Origin: Pseudovirgaria hyperparasitica
Lineage: Eukaryota > Ascomycota > Dothideomycetes > Acrospermales > Acrospermaceae
Direction of reading: 5' to 3'
NCBI RefSeq assembly: GCF_010093815.1
Contig: NW_022985561.1
Location: forward strand, 562,045-626,044
DNA: 64,000 bases
Below are positions 48,748 through 60,565 of this stretch, piece by piece. Both the position numbers and the translations under genes were made by a program. The notes below the pieces were generated by a model. It saw only the letters and a list, made by a program, of their open reading frames with translations. It was not told the origin of the DNA and did not search any database. How positions within the stretch are numbered: position 1 is the stretch's first letter; every line of letters begins with the position of its first letter.

Positions 48748-51700
48748 ATGACTTCCACTACGTCTACTCTGACAAGATTCAAGCCCGTCATTCTATTTAC
48801 AGCCGGTGCTGCCGCAGCCCTAGCATCCTACTATCTCTACATCTCATCAACGCCTCCGACTGGTTTACAGCGCAGCAATGCCGTTCGCGAAAGGCACAGG
48901 CGACCGCCGGCACACCCTACCCGAGACGCACGCCATGAACGAACAGCGCAACCTGTCTATCCAGAGGGCGGTACCGAGGGTGTGCTCGAGCGACTCGCAA
49001 ATATTGACCACGATTTCGTGTATGGGGAGGTACGACACTTTAATACAGCTATTCCGTTGACTCTACGGACCATCGCTCCATTAGAGATACGGAATCGGCT
49101 TACGCCCTCGGTGCTCCCCGACACCGTTCCCGATATTGATTGGGACAATGTTGTGGATGAGGTGCACAGGGACTTTATACACCATTTTATGAGGGTGGAA
49201 TTTGCCCGTCGTCCAATCGAACTGGACGAGCTGGTAGTAATATTCTACTGGTTGCTGGATCGACTTGTGAGGGCGGAACTGATCGCGGAATGCTTTTCTG
49301 CATACTCTGGAGGGATACCGGATATTGGAGCTCGACTACAGCAAGAGACGACTGAGCAGCCAGGCACTTCGGACCACGTCGAGGTAGTCGAGGTTCCGGA
49401 GACAGAAGCGTCGCATCGCGTTTTCGATGACGCCGAGGACGACGGACAAGTGCTTCAAAGAGCTGTGTACTACATCGCAGAGGAGCGCACGAAACAAGAG
49501 GGCGTTATCCATAGAGGCATTACGTGCGACCAGTGCGATACACGACCTATTCGAGGCATCCGTTGGCGCTGTGCAAACTGCGCAGATTTTGATCTTTGCT
49601 CGTACTGCGAAGCCGACAATCGTCATGACAAAACGCACATCTTCTACAAAGTCCGCATCCCAGCCCCGTACTTGGGCTATCCCCGACAGCCCTTCACGCC
49701 AGTATACCCCGGCAGGCCTGAGATGATGCCAAACGATATACCACGCGAAGTCAAGAAAAAGATGATGAAGGAGATTCCCAAGATGCCATACGAGGAGCTT
49801 GATGGACTATGGGACCAATTTACTTGTCTGGCTAATGCAGTCTGGAAAGAAGATCCAAACGGGATAGGATGGGCAATTGACCGGAAGGCCTTTGATACGG
49901 CTTTCATACCGCACTACTCTCTGTCGACGTCAACACCGAACCTTATATACGACCGTGTTTTCGCTTTCTATGATTCAAATGGTGATTCACTCATTGGGTT
50001 CGAGGAATTCCTACGTGCAGTGAGCTCGGTCCATTCCCGAAGTCAAGGTGTACGTTTACGGATCGCATTTGACGGATACGATATTGATGGCGACGGTCTG
50101 GTGACACGTAAAGATTTTCTACGATTATTCAGGGCGTATTATGCGATCCAGAAGGAGAGCACGAGGGACTACATTGCTGTTCATACCGAATCGCTCGGCG
50201 TTGCAGGGGCACTCGATACTATCATGTCGAGCCAGCCACTTGCATCCCACTTCAGCGAGATTCCGATTCCATCAGGAAGACGCAATAGGGCGCCACCCGA
50301 CAAGAACAGAGATCAATTCGGTGATCCAGTCAGTACAGAGGCCGTGGTCTCGGAAACCAATGAGGGCGTGGATCGAACTCAATTTCTTGAATACGAAGCG
50401 CTCATAGGACATCTTCGAGGCAGCGCTGACCGGAGTAATCGAAGCAATCTGCCCCTCGAGCGTTGGGAAAGGCGCGAATTCTATGTTGATGTGGAAGAGG
50501 GCTATAGTCCAGGAGCGCATATCCGTGGTGGCAGTCGACTAGATGAGACGAGCAGTATGACAGCCGCGGATGGTACATACACAGACGCTACCTCAAATAC
50601 TGGCGCCACTTCTGAGCCGTCCAAGGTATCAGATGACGGTGAGGATTCTACTACCTCTCACGGGCAAGCAGGTGGCATTGTTCAGGACAAAGCGAGTTCA
50701 GATGAAGAGAATACAAATGAAGAAACTACAGGCGATGGTCCGGCTGAGACCGGGACCTTTGCCAGGACGTCAAGATCTTCTTCGAGAGTTCGCTTCCAAG
50801 ATGACGTAGATCTGGAGACCAGATCCAATGCTTCCACTCATGCGTCAACGTCTTCACGACCAGCTGGGGAGCGATGGGGAGGCTACGAGGTTCCACGGGC
50901 GGAGAAAGACCTTGGCAGGGAGCTGCTTTACCAGATCACCCAACAAGGCTTCAATGAGCTTCTAGATCCTCTTTTTAGAGAAAAGGAGGACCTTGCGATG
51001 GAGACATATGCGACCCAAGAGGAGCGCAAGAAATGGAGACATCTTGTGGAAGAGCACATGGGAAAACCGATTAGTTCCTTGAACAATGTAGCAATCCTGG
51101 CATGTCTACTTGGTGTGGAAATTTTTGAACAAGACTTCCGACGCATCCTGCATATTATCACCGACAAGCATCGCGAGGCCTACAAAGAGCTTGGCCCGGA
51201 GCGAGGCTGTTTGTCTTATCTTGATGATGTACGGGATGCTGAGCGACAGCTCCTGCATGATAATGTCAAAATCATAGAAGAACACACCCAGGCTATAGCT
51301 AAAGCAGACCTTGACAACGCGATGGAGTCTCGCCAGAAAGTCATCAAGGAGACGTGGGAAAGCATTCGAAAATCGCTGTTCTCGACGAAACAACTGTCGT
51401 CGCTCGAAGTCGATGAGACTGTTCTGGATGCCAATATTCTGAGTCAACCACTCGAGAACCTGCTCGCGTCAGCAGGTTATGAGGTCGACGGGACTCTGGA
51501 TCCACTGGAAGATGGATATCCACAAGAGCCGGCAGTTGACCAGGCTCATATTGCTGCACACATAGCAGATGCACGGCAGCAAGTCGAGGCCATGACGCAG
51601 GCATTTGAACAGGAACCACACGCCAACGCCTCTGACTATGTATATAGAGATCCTACGCTTCCTCAATTCCGTCCAAACACAGCAGACGATGAAGTAAGAG

Positions 51701-52314
51701 CATCACCATCCACACCAGAGGAAACGCTGATGAGCGGCGCCATCCAGCCTGGTTTATCCCAGTTCTCTCGCCTTCGCCTCGGTCTCCTTCAATCGCGTTA
51801 CGCGATTCCAGGCGAATCTCAGTCGCCCATCGAGGTTTCCCCATCCAGCCCCGGTAGCTCCTCATACGGCAGTTACTTCACCAGCTCAGCCGCCGAAGAG
51901 GCCGCGTTTCGCGCACCCCGAACCGCTATCCCTGTCGTCGTCGACCCTCGAAGTAATCCTCTCGAGCGTTCGGAAACGGCCGAGGAAATGATTCAGATCC
52001 TGCAGTCTGCTGCGTACATGCAGGACAGTTCGACAGTCTCTACCAATTATTCTCGCGAAGATCAAGCTGCACATCATGCTGCGTATATGACCGCAGCGAG
52101 GTATTTCCGCCCGGACCCCGAGGTTGGGGATCGAGTGCCGCCGGCCTGGAGACTGGATCGGCTTGTGCTGCTGGAGAAGCATGAGAGCGAGATGAGGCAG
52201 CGCAATGGGGCGGGACGGATCACGTTCGAAGAATTCGAGGAGCTGGTGCGCAGGGACGGGGATGTGGGCAGGCTGAGGTATGTTGAGAGGCTGCTGGAGA
52301 GCATCGGCATCTAA
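48748..52314 (+). CDS. Membrane-anchored ZZ-finger and EF-hand protein
   Basis: One uninterrupted exon codes 1,188 residues. Near the N-terminus a single hydrophobic segment (VILFTAGAAAALASYYLYI), flanked by basic residues, could anchor the protein in the ER or outer mitochondrial membrane with the rest in the cytosol. A ZZ zinc finger at about residues 258-305 has CDQCDTRP, WRCANCADFDLCSYC and the two His of NRHDKTH. Two EF-hands follow, DSNGDSLIGFEEF (about 409) and DIDGDGLVTRKDF (about 445), both with the full set of calcium ligands. The remainder is acidic and Ser-rich with helical parts (ERQLLHDNVKIIEEHTQAI). The ending TFEEFEELVRRDGDVGRLRY resembles an EF-hand-like helix. Calcium-dependent recruitment to a membrane is an inference from domain order. 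The start is the first ATG and gives the anchor directly. Confidence 0.85.
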   Translation: MTSTTSTLTRFKPVILFTAGAAAALASYYLYISSTPPTGLQRSNAVRERHRRPPAHPTRDARHERTAQPVYPEGGTEGVLERLANIDHDFVYGEVRHFNTAIPLTLRTIAPLEIRNRLTPSVLPDTVPDIDWDNVVDEVHRDFIHHFMRVEFARRPIELDELVVIFYWLLDRLVRAELIAECFSAYSGGIPDIGARLQQETTEQPGTSDHVEVVEVPETEASHRVFDDAEDDGQVLQRAVYYIAEERTKQEGVIHRGITCDQCDTRPIRGIRWRCANCADFDLCSYCEADNRHDKTHIFYKVRIPAPYLGYPRQPFTPVYPGRPEMMPNDIPREVKKKMMKEIPKMPYEELDGLWDQFTCLANAVWKEDPNGIGWAIDRKAFDTAFIPHYSLSTSTPNLIYDRVFAFYDSNGDSLIGFEEFLRAVSSVHSRSQGVRLRIAFDGYDIDGDGLVTRKDFLRLFRAYYAIQKESTRDYIAVHTESLGVAGALDTIMSSQPLASHFSEIPIPSGRRNRAPPDKNRDQFGDPVSTEAVVSETNEGVDRTQFLEYEALIGHLRGSADRSNRSNLPLERWERREFYVDVEEGYSPGAHIRGGSRLDETSSMTAADGTYTDATSNTGATSEPSKVSDDGEDSTTSHGQAGGIVQDKASSDEENTNEETTGDGPAETGTFARTSRSSSRVRFQDDVDLETRSNASTHASTSSRPAGERWGGYEVPRAEKDLGRELLYQITQQGFNELLDPLFREKEDLAMETYATQEERKKWRHLVEEHMGKPISSLNNVAILACLLGVEIFEQDFRRILHIITDKHREAYKELGPERGCLSYLDDVRDAERQLLHDNVKIIEEHTQAIAKADLDNAMESRQKVIKETWESIRKSLFSTKQLSSLEVDETVLDANILSQPLENLLASAGYEVDGTLDPLEDGYPQEPAVDQAHIAAHIADARQQVEAMTQAFEQEPHANASDYVYRDPTLPQFRPNTADDEVRASPSTPEETLMSGAIQPGLSQFSRLRLGLLQSRYAIPGESQSPIEVSPSSPGSSSYGSYFTSSAAEEAAFRAPRTAIPVVVDPRSNPLERSETAEEMIQILQSAAYMQDSSTVSTNYSREDQAAHHAAYMTAARYFRPDPEVGDRVPPAWRLDRLVLLEKHESEMRQRNGAGRITFEEFEELVRRDGDVGRLRYVERLLESIGI

Positions 52315-53357
52315 AACGGCGAAGACATTGTCCTAGCCTTTGGGTTGTTGCATTGAATCCGGCATATCTCCACATACCACACATACCTCCCTTTCTTCCG
52401 TCCTGAGCGAAGCCCGCTCGCTCGTAGGAAGGCTCAATTGATGACTTGGCACAATATGGGACCCCAAACAAGCTCTTCGAATATACAGCTCAATGATTCA
52501 CTCGCAGAACTTTGTGGGCTGACTTTGGTGTGTGCGGGCTATCTAGTGCCTCCCACTTCCTCGGTCGGAGGTTCAACCTGATCTGGTGGGAGGGCGAGGG
52601 GTTCAAGCGGTGGTGTGAGCGGTACGCGCTCGAGCGGGAGATGGGATGGTCGTGAAAGCGAAGCGAAGCGAAGCGAAGTGAAGCCGAGCAAAAAGCGTGC
52701 TCGGCTGAGATTGTGATGTGTACTGTGTATGATGACGAGACGACGTTATGATGTGTGTGCATGCATGCGTGGCATAGAAGGGAGGGGGCATTGGTGGTGC
52801 GATTGGTGTGGCATTTATTGCGTCTGGAGGGGGTGGGAAAGGAGGTGTCACTGTGTATTGATAGCTTTGGAGAGGGGGGAGAGGGGATAGAGATGGGTTG
52901 TGAGGGGGGAGGGTGTGTTTATTCTTTGTCTTTCTCTTTCTCATTCACTCATCTACGGACGTACGTGCATGTATGCGCACGTATGAGCAGCGAGAATATG
53001 GAAGGGGGTATATGTCATGTGCGCTCTGTGAGTGGGAGTGAGAGTGTGTCTTTCTTTCAGACTTGTATTGCTTCTCGGGTCTGTACGGAAGTATTCTTGG
53101 GATATCTATCTACCTGACGAACACACTACTCACTACCCTGCCGTTGCATTCTCCTTTAGGACTGGTTCGTTAATCTTCGCATCTCTTCGCCGCTTCAAAA
53201 AAAGCAAGCAAACGGAAAGATACCATCTCACACTCACAATCACACCCACGCACGGTACCGCGTAGCTTACTATACGTACAACACAACACAACCCGCACCG
53301 TGTTTTTGTGGTCAAACTCTTTGTTCTTCGCTGGTTATTGAGAGATCCGCCGGCACT
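52315..53357. other. G+T-rich spacer with AGCGA repeats
   Basis: About 1 kb follows the ZZ/EF-hand gene. Bases 52560-53040 are strikingly rich in G and T on the plus strand, then composition turns to A+C. A short GAAGC array sits at about 52654-52684. Frames on the minus strand (52490-52944) are made by the low-complexity sequence and are not supported. Confidence 0.6.
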
Positions 53358-53900
53358 ATGCATCAGCATAATAGAAGCGTGTGGAGCGTTGGATCTGATG
53401 GGGATCAACGTGAGCGGGATTTGGGACCTGAGGATGGGCAGACTCGTGCACGTAAACGCACACATATACATACACACCCACATGCCAACGCCCACGGACA
53501 CGCCCACGGACACGCCCCCGCCAAATTTGAAACTCGAATCAGACCCGAAACGCAAACGCAAATCCAAACTCCCACTCCAATCCAACATCCCACCCCCACC
53601 CCCACCCCCTCATCCTCACATACCCAAACACCGACACAAGCCCGCCTCACAGCGTATATCGGCGCGAACGGGGATGGGTTCCAGCCTGTAGCGTGGGCAC
53701 TGAAGTGCTGGGTGGTGTTTATCGTTGTTCTTGGGATTGTGTGCTGGGTTTTTATTGTGTTGAAGCTGCATCGGAGGGTGGAGGGGTGGGTGAGGAGGAT
53801 GAGGATGAGGGGGAGGGTGATAATAATGGGGAGGGAGGGGAGGGAGAGAATAGGGGAAAGTATGGAGGGGGGGATCGAGGGGAGGGAGAAGGTTGAGTAG
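53358..53900 (+). CDS. Possible small membrane protein, His/Thr/Pro-rich
   Basis: This is a candidate only. A frame of 180 residues starts at an ATG in a CACTATG context. Residues 30-105 are low complexity, with an HAHGHAHGHAP run and a Thr-Pro-Gln run. A clear hydrophobic segment follows (CWVVFIVVLGIVCWVFIVL, about residues 118-137), and then a basic and glutamate-rich tail. A single-pass protein with a histidine-rich outer or luminal part is conceivable. Support comes from the helix and from the A+C to G+T switch near 53670, which is otherwise seen inside real genes of this window. Against it stand the low complexity and lack of a recognisable family. An overlapping frame at 53308-53691 has no helix. 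Confidence 0.4.
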   Translation: MHQHNRSVWSVGSDGDQRERDLGPEDGQTRARKRTHIHTHPHANAHGHAHGHAPAKFETRIRPETQTQIQTPTPIQHPTPTPTPSSSHTQTPTQARLTAYIGANGDGFQPVAWALKCWVVFIVVLGIVCWVFIVLKLHRRVEGWVRRMRMRGRVIIMGREGRERIGESMEGGIEGREKVE

Positions 53901-55858
53901 GTGATATGTCTTGCACTTTGGCGGCTTCGACGTATGCCGAGTGTGGGAAACAACATAACGTTTGGTGTCGCCTGTAGTCAGATCCAGAAATCTCCTTCAA
54001 TATCCCCCCCAATAACGATGAGCGCATAGAGTGATAAGCGATGTAAATGGGGCGTATACCCGTATAGGTATGTGCATGCGATGATGGCGAGCCATGTGTT
54101 TATTACGTAGTGCGTGTAGGTAGCACAGCGGCGAAAGAATTTATTTTGTGTGCATTCTTCGGCTTTTGATGTTGGGTACACGTACACATGCTAGTCTAGT
54201 CGTGTGTGGTACGTGGTAGTCGTACCAATATGGTCATCCATGGCTCCTTGTAGCGAATGCCGGATGGGAAGACTGGGTGATTGATCGGAAGGGGGGTTTT
54301 TTGATCCTGGTCTGGCGGCTTGGAGTCAAGATACGTGGTTGAGGCTACTTGATCGGTTAGGCGTCAGCTGGGAGGTATGTGCAATGTAAGTTCTTGTCGG
54401 TATGTCTTGGCGTATGCTACGAGGGTTTGTTGTCGGTGCTATAGTTCGGAGGATTGTATGTAGTTCGCGCGGAATGGGCTTGTGATGTTTGGGCAAGTAC
54501 ATGTAGAGGTCTAACGAGTAGGTCGTGTGGCTGTACGAGGTCAAGTAGATAGTTATTAGGAGAGCCAAGCAAGGATGTATAACAGTTGATGAAGCTATTG
54601 ACCGACAGATATATCATATCAGCCACCTGCAGCTTGCACGTGGTAGGCTGTCGGCAGTCGCGGAGTATACACACACAGATAGCAGAAAGATGGCTTGGAA
54701 GGGTGTCGAAGTGTAACAACAGTGTATGTGGCTGCTTGTGGCTACAGATGGTTGGAGGTGGCTTTGTAGTTCGTACTAACTTTTGGTGTTCGTATTTTAT
54801 ATACTATCGCGACTGAATATACGCGTAGCCTTGCCCGGATCGGCAGTTGAGCCGCCGGTGTGGGGAAATCCCGCAGGCTCAATCCCTGCACCCAGCCCGT
54901 TCCGAAGCGCGCGGCATTCCCTCGGTCCCATACAGAGAACTTCACCCCCAACCATCTTCTTCGCTGCCTTCTTTGCTGATACATCACGCTCATGACCCAA
55001 TACGCTGACCACACGCCAGCATTGCATACTGGACGGTAAGACAAATATGGGCTACCTGATGTCAGCAAGGCGAATCGCCATGCGGTGTACGAGCATTAGT
55101 AGCATGAAGTCATCGCGTACGCCGTTGGGTTGCACATCTCTCGTCTTTTTCCAAGTCGTCAACTCTATCCAATCTTGTTCAGAGTCTTGCGAATCCCATC
55201 AACGACGTGTCGCTGAATATGGTGCCGTTGTCGATCATGGACGCTTTGTTACTGATGATCGTCAAATGTCCGAGTGAATTCGTATTATATATATTCGCCT
55301 AATTGCTGCCATTGCAGATATTGGCCTGATCCAAATATATCTCTCCGGCGATCAACAACAACGACCATTCACCGATGCAAAGAGACCCTTCCATCGTCGC
55401 TCCCTCACGTCGTGGTACTAGTGTTTACATTGGTGCTGTCGCCGAAGTGTGGTAGCCACCACCTGCAATCACCTGCCGAATCCACCTTTGGTTCGCGTGG
55501 TTGGGAACACACTCACCACCGACTTAGCACTACAAGTAAACTCAGCTGGCCTTGTAGTGGGAGGGCAGTTTGTTCGATGCATCGCCGTGCAACCGCATTC
55601 TTATCGCCATTCGCTCATCATCAATAACTACTCTCGGTCGATAAGCCCTACTGCCACCGCTTCATTTTTTTCTCTTACTGTTCACATGCGGTCACATCCC
55701 ATGTTCATCTGTCTATCTGCACGATATAAGACGCCTGGTTGACACGACAATTCAGCCGCTATCTTGCTCTCCTTCGCGGGTATAGACTTTTGTATTCTTT
55801 TGTTCAGGATATTCTTTTTCTTGTCTTCCAGCACCCTGGGTTTTACGCATTCTCCAAC
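53901..55858. other. Long spacer upstream of tyrosinase
   Basis: Almost 2 kb precedes the tyrosinase start. Bases 54858-54893 resemble the variable arm and T arm of a serine tRNA but lack a matching acceptor stem and anticodon arm. Frames on both strands at 54740-55070 have no family features. The last 500 bases should hold the tyrosinase promoter. No complete gene is supported. Confidence 0.5.
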
Positions 55859-57776
55859 ATGCTGGGACTATCATCGATAACCGTGCTCCTTGCGTTGGCT
55901 ACTCTGGCCATATCGTCTCCTCTCCAGCGATTGGAAGATCACATCACACAGATTGGCAGACGCCAGTCAGGGACTTTTGCCGTCACGGGTGCGACGGGCG
56001 GTGCCTACCCTCGCCTTGAGATTCGAGATATGCAAAAGAATGCGCCGCTGTGGAATTTGTTTCTTGCGGCTCTGGAACGGTGGCAGGCGGTCGATCAGGA
56101 TGACAAGACTTCCTACTTCCAGATAGCCGGTACGTGCAACTTTCCACATCAGCCAATGTGGCACAACTTTCGCTAAATCTTCTGTGTAGCTATCCATGGT
56201 CAGCCATTGATACCCTGGGATGGCGTAGGCGCAACAGGTAGTAACCAAGTGGGAATGTGCCCACATGACTCCAACGTGTTTGGAACGTGGCATCGTGAGT
56301 ATATCTGAAAAAGTTATCATGTCACAGCTAATGATGGCTAGGTCCTTATTTGGCACTTCTCGAAGTATGTACAACATGATAGCTGGAAAGACCTTTGGGA
56401 CTAACATTTTCTCCCTTTCGCAGCAACTTCTTCAAGTACAGGCTTTCAATATCGCAAACTCTCTTCCCGATGGCGACACCAAATCCAAGACTCGTGATCT
56501 GGCAAACCAATTGCGGTTCCCCTATTGGGACTGGGCCATGAATCCGCCCAATGGAGGCCCTATCCTGCCAGACTCGGTCACTGCCCAGACTGTAACCATT
56601 GTGTATCCCGATGGAACGAAAACGAATCGACCGAACCCTCTCTTTCAATACAGATTCCACCCCCTGAAAGCCAATTGGTTCGGTGGTGCATACAACAAAT
56701 GGGACCACACTGTCCGAAATCCAGCTGACGTCAACAACGTTCAAAGTCCTAGCAACAATGGCGAAGCCGAGTCCAAACTGCAGCAGGGCCATGCCAATCG
56801 GCGTAGCTCACTCTACAACATTCTGACTCAGCATCAAACTTTCAATCAGTTTTCGAACCATGGAACAGGAAACTCGCCGATTGGTAATCTAGAGACCATC
56901 CATGACGGAGTACATCAAGTCTTTGGCGAAGGGCACATGCAGTACCTCACTGTGTCAGCATTCGACCCAGTCTTCTGGCTCCACCACATAAACGTAGATC
57001 GCTTGATCACGCTCTTCCAGACGGTGTACCCCGATACCTGGGTTGAGCCATGGTCGCAACACGGAGACACTTGGGTGTACAAATCAGGCACAACCCTCAA
57101 CAGCGACTCAGCACTCCTCCCATTCCATGCCTCCACCGACGGTCTATCAGCGTGGAATTCTGCAGCAGCAGCAGACTGGACCCGCCTCGGCTACACATAC
57201 CCAGAACTCGTCAACAGACCCTCCAACGCAAGCGTACGATCAGCAATCAACAAGCTCTACGGCAACAACCAAGCAGCCCAGAAAGGCATCTCAAGCCGAA
57301 AGCGCAACGCCAGCGGCAAGACCTACCTCGCCGCCATCGAAGCACCCGTACAAGCCCTCGACGGCCCCTACGAAGTCGAAGTATGGCTCGGCCCAATCGA
57401 CGGTAAAACACTCGGCTATGGCCCATCATCATACGTCGGCTCCATGGCCATCCTCGCCACTCCCGGCATGAATATGAACAACGTCATCCGCGCAAGCGTG
57501 CCGCTCACCGAACGCCTAAACGAAAACGGCATCGCCGGCATACTACCCGACCTGGGCCTCGATAGCATCCTATGGAGCCTCAAGAAGGAACTGCACTATC
57601 GCGTCATGCAAAAGGGAGTGGAAGTGCCAAAGGAGAGGATTCCAGGCCTCAAGGTCGCTGTGTTTAGCGCAGACGTCAGTCCTGCGGCTACCGATGAGGA
57701 CTTTCCCATCTGGGGCGATCTGACCAAGCATAACGACATCACGGACGGTTGGTCGGCGTGGGATGATGATACTTGA
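55859..57776 (+). CDS. Tyrosinase
   Basis: This type-3 copper enzyme hydroxylates monophenols and oxidises diphenols to quinones, feeding melanin. Exons are 55859-56129, 56190-56294, 56342-56364 and 56424-57776, giving 583 residues. Exon 3 has only 23 bases and codes RPYLALLE of the CuA site. CuA shows HGQPLIPWDG and CPHDSNVFGTWHR; the Cys-x-His is the usual thioether pair. CuB shows IHDGVHQ (about 290) and FWLHHINVDR (about 317). The N-terminus MLGLSSITVLLALATLAISS is signal-peptide-like, unlike many fungal tyrosinases that lack one, so secretion is predicted. Residues beyond about 400 form the C-terminal domain that usually covers the active site and is cut off on activation. All four splice joins keep the frame and the family sequence. 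Confidence 0.95.
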
Positions 57777-58108
57777 TGAGGAGGACGGGTAGATGTAATG
57801 TTGAAGGCTTGAGCCGCGGACGCATTTTCTGTTATCGTCTGGAACTTGGGGCAGTGTATCTGGTTTTTGCATAGGGAGCTGCATGTAAGAAGATTGAGTA
57901 AGTTATAGACGATTGGCCGGCTATATAGAGAGCCTGGACAGGTTTCATTATTAAATGCTAGGAAGCTTTTCCAAATTGCAATTGTATCACAATCTTATAT
58001 GTGAATCCTATGCATGTAAGCGAGAGTGATTCATTCTTTACACTCATATGTATCTTCTTCGCAGCCAGATAGCCAAATATATATCAACATTCACCACATG
58101 TGTCCTCT
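57777..58108. other. Convergent spacer
   Basis: About 330 AT-rich bases separate the ends of the tyrosinase and the peptidase. They should hold both 3' UTRs and termination signals. Nothing else is visible. Confidence 0.65.
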
Positions 58109-60565
58109 CTACTTGCCCCCATCCAACAACGCAGTCGCCGCCTCAATCTTCTTCACAATGATCCCCACCCACTTCTCCGCATTATCCCAATCCCCAGCCT
58201 CAATGCTCTCCACCAAGCCCGGAAACGTCGCTCCGGCATACCCGGTCCAGATCCCGGGCGCAAAAACGACATGCTTGAACCAAGACCTTCCGTCGAGCCC
58301 TTCCTCGTGCAAAAACTGTCTCTCGAGCGTCTTGTATTTTGTATTCACTTTGCGGGTGAGGTAGTACAGCCGGACACGCTCCCACCATTTCCACGCTGGC
58401 GGGGGGTCCTTGAGACTTTCGCCGAGGTCTGCGGCGGATTGGTCCAGTTTGACAGACGCAGAGTAGAGGGACGTCAGGACTTGCTCTATCGGCTCGAAGA
58501 TGGACGCGTGCTTGGCGGGGGTGCCTTTCTGCGCAGTCTTCTTGGCGCGCTCGAGATAGCCCGAGAGTCCGGTTGCATACTCCGTTGCGTTCAGAGCTAG
58601 GACGGGCGTCTCGACGAGTTTCGCCGCGAGCAGTGCCCAGACACGTGCGATTGTGGCATGGTACTGGAAGCTTGGATCGCCGAATTTCTGCATCCAGGAG
58701 AAGGAGTCGTAGTTTGAGTGGTAGTGATACACGGCGCTGTGTTCGCCTGGCTGGAAGCCCATGTCGATACTGGGGATGCCGGCGAAGTCCTGGAATGCGG
58801 TGAAGTCGGAACCGCTGCCCATCGTGGCGATTTTACCATCCCAGAGATCAGCGAGGGTCTGGTTCACGACGGTCTGGTTGGGTGACTGAACTTTGCTCAA
58901 TGTAGAGACAAAGGCGGTGTTCAAGAGCGGCGCGGAGGCGACGTGAAGATGTGGTCCGGATGTGCCAACGTCAACATTCAGGTATGCGACAGTGGAGGTT
59001 TGGAGCCAGGGGAGGTATTCTTCGACCCATCTGAGAATTGTTAGCCTGTATATAAGATGTTTGACAGCTTTGACACTTACTCAGTTGAGCCAATGAGCCC
59101 ATATTCTTCGCCGTCCCAACTGGCGAAGACAATGGTTCTCAGTGGCTTCCATCCGGCGTCGAGTGCGGTACCAAAGCTTCTAACGACTTCATTCATAGCT
59201 GCTGAGCCACTGTTCGGATCGCCAGCTCCACCAGCAATCCATGCATCTCGGTGGTTGCCAAGCACAATAACTTCGTCAGCTATCGTTCCGTTGATTATAC
59301 CTATCACGTTCCATAGAGGAGTGATCTGATAGTCTTGCTCGTTGGACAAGTTGATGACAAGATCATCTGGCGTGGGTCCAATATTGTAGTCCACACCTTT
59401 GTAACCGAGTCCACCGCCTTGCCAAAATTTATTGAACTTAGATGCCTTGGGTCCGTAGCCATTGAGCGCCTTCAATAATGGTAGAGCTTCTTTGTACGAG
59501 ATTGGAAGAGACGGGATTGAAGGGATGGCATGGTCAACAGGTTTACGCTCAGCACCGGGGAGAGAAGGGTAACCAGGTGTTGTTGGATCACCAGGGGCCA
59601 TGCCTGAAGTTGTTAGATCCTGAGGTTTGCATCTTATTAGACAAATACTGACTCAAAAATTGAACACTTCCTCGCTGGACGCTACTTTCCTGTCTCGCAA
59701 GACCATGTGGGTAAGGCTTATCGCCATTCTCTTCTGTAACGCCACCGTCATCACCCGGGTCCGTATACATAATTACTCCAACCATTCCGAGCTCTTGAGC
59801 ACGTTTGACTTTAAGTCCCCGAAAGACGCCTCCGTATCGAGCAAGAGCAATCTTGCCACTGAGAGTGACGTTAGCATCAACGAGGTCCTGGTAGTCGTAG
59901 ACGGTGCCATAATTCACGTATACATAAGGAGCCGTAACGTTTCCTGAGGCACTATAGCCGTGAAATGTGGGAATGCGATCCTCCAAACCGCTTGTACTGT
60001 CTTCGTCAAGAACATCCTCTTCGAGCGTAGCTTCAAATTTGACTTCCCAAGAATCTTTCTTCTCAGTAGAAAGACCATGCTTCTTCTTGCTCTTTTCCAA
60101 TAGAGCCAGTCTGTGTGCGACAGGGTAATTTAGGTAGCAATCATAGGATACGATCTTACTAGCTACGCCAAACTCTTCCCAGCGGTCCTTCGTCCAGACT
60201 GCTTGTGAGAGATTCTTTCCTGCCAAGTGCGGTCCAGCAGTGTAGTATTTACTCCACTCTTTCGCCTTCTTCGGGTCGGGTATATCGATCAGGATCCCTT
60301 CAAGCTCCTCATAGCTCAATCCGCTGCTCTGAGGCCATGATTGGGGTATGTGCTTCGATGACCCTGGGAGATACGGTGAAGGCGTATATGTACCATCATC
60401 AAGATGATCGGGGAGGAAGAGACCGAGGAGAAGAGAGGCGAGAACGAGGATAGGAACGACTGTGAGCACTAACGAGCAGAATCGACGGAGAGTGTGGTGA
60501 GAATATCGCGGTGTCGCGGGACGGATCTGGATCACCTGGATCAGTGGGGTGCGTTCGTCAGCCAT
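58109..60565 (-). CDS. M28B zinc carboxypeptidase (glutamate carboxypeptidase II-like)
   Basis: This is a type II membrane metallopeptidase of the transferrin-receptor / glutamate carboxypeptidase II family. Exons are 60565-59653, 59603-59081 and 59030-58109 (introns 49 and 50 bases), giving 785 residues. The membrane helix is VLTVVPILVLASLLLGLFL (about residues 32-51), after a short cytosolic tail. A PA domain follows (NVTLSGKIALARYGG). The di-zinc site is visible: GNHRDAW, the bridging Asp in GAGDPNSGS, DGEEYGL, the Asp of YLNVDVG and the His in YHYHSNYDS. The C-terminal helical dimerisation domain completes the family order. Several NxT/S sites fit a luminal or vacuolar location. The substrate could be small acidic peptides, which is inferred from the family alone. 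Confidence 0.93.
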
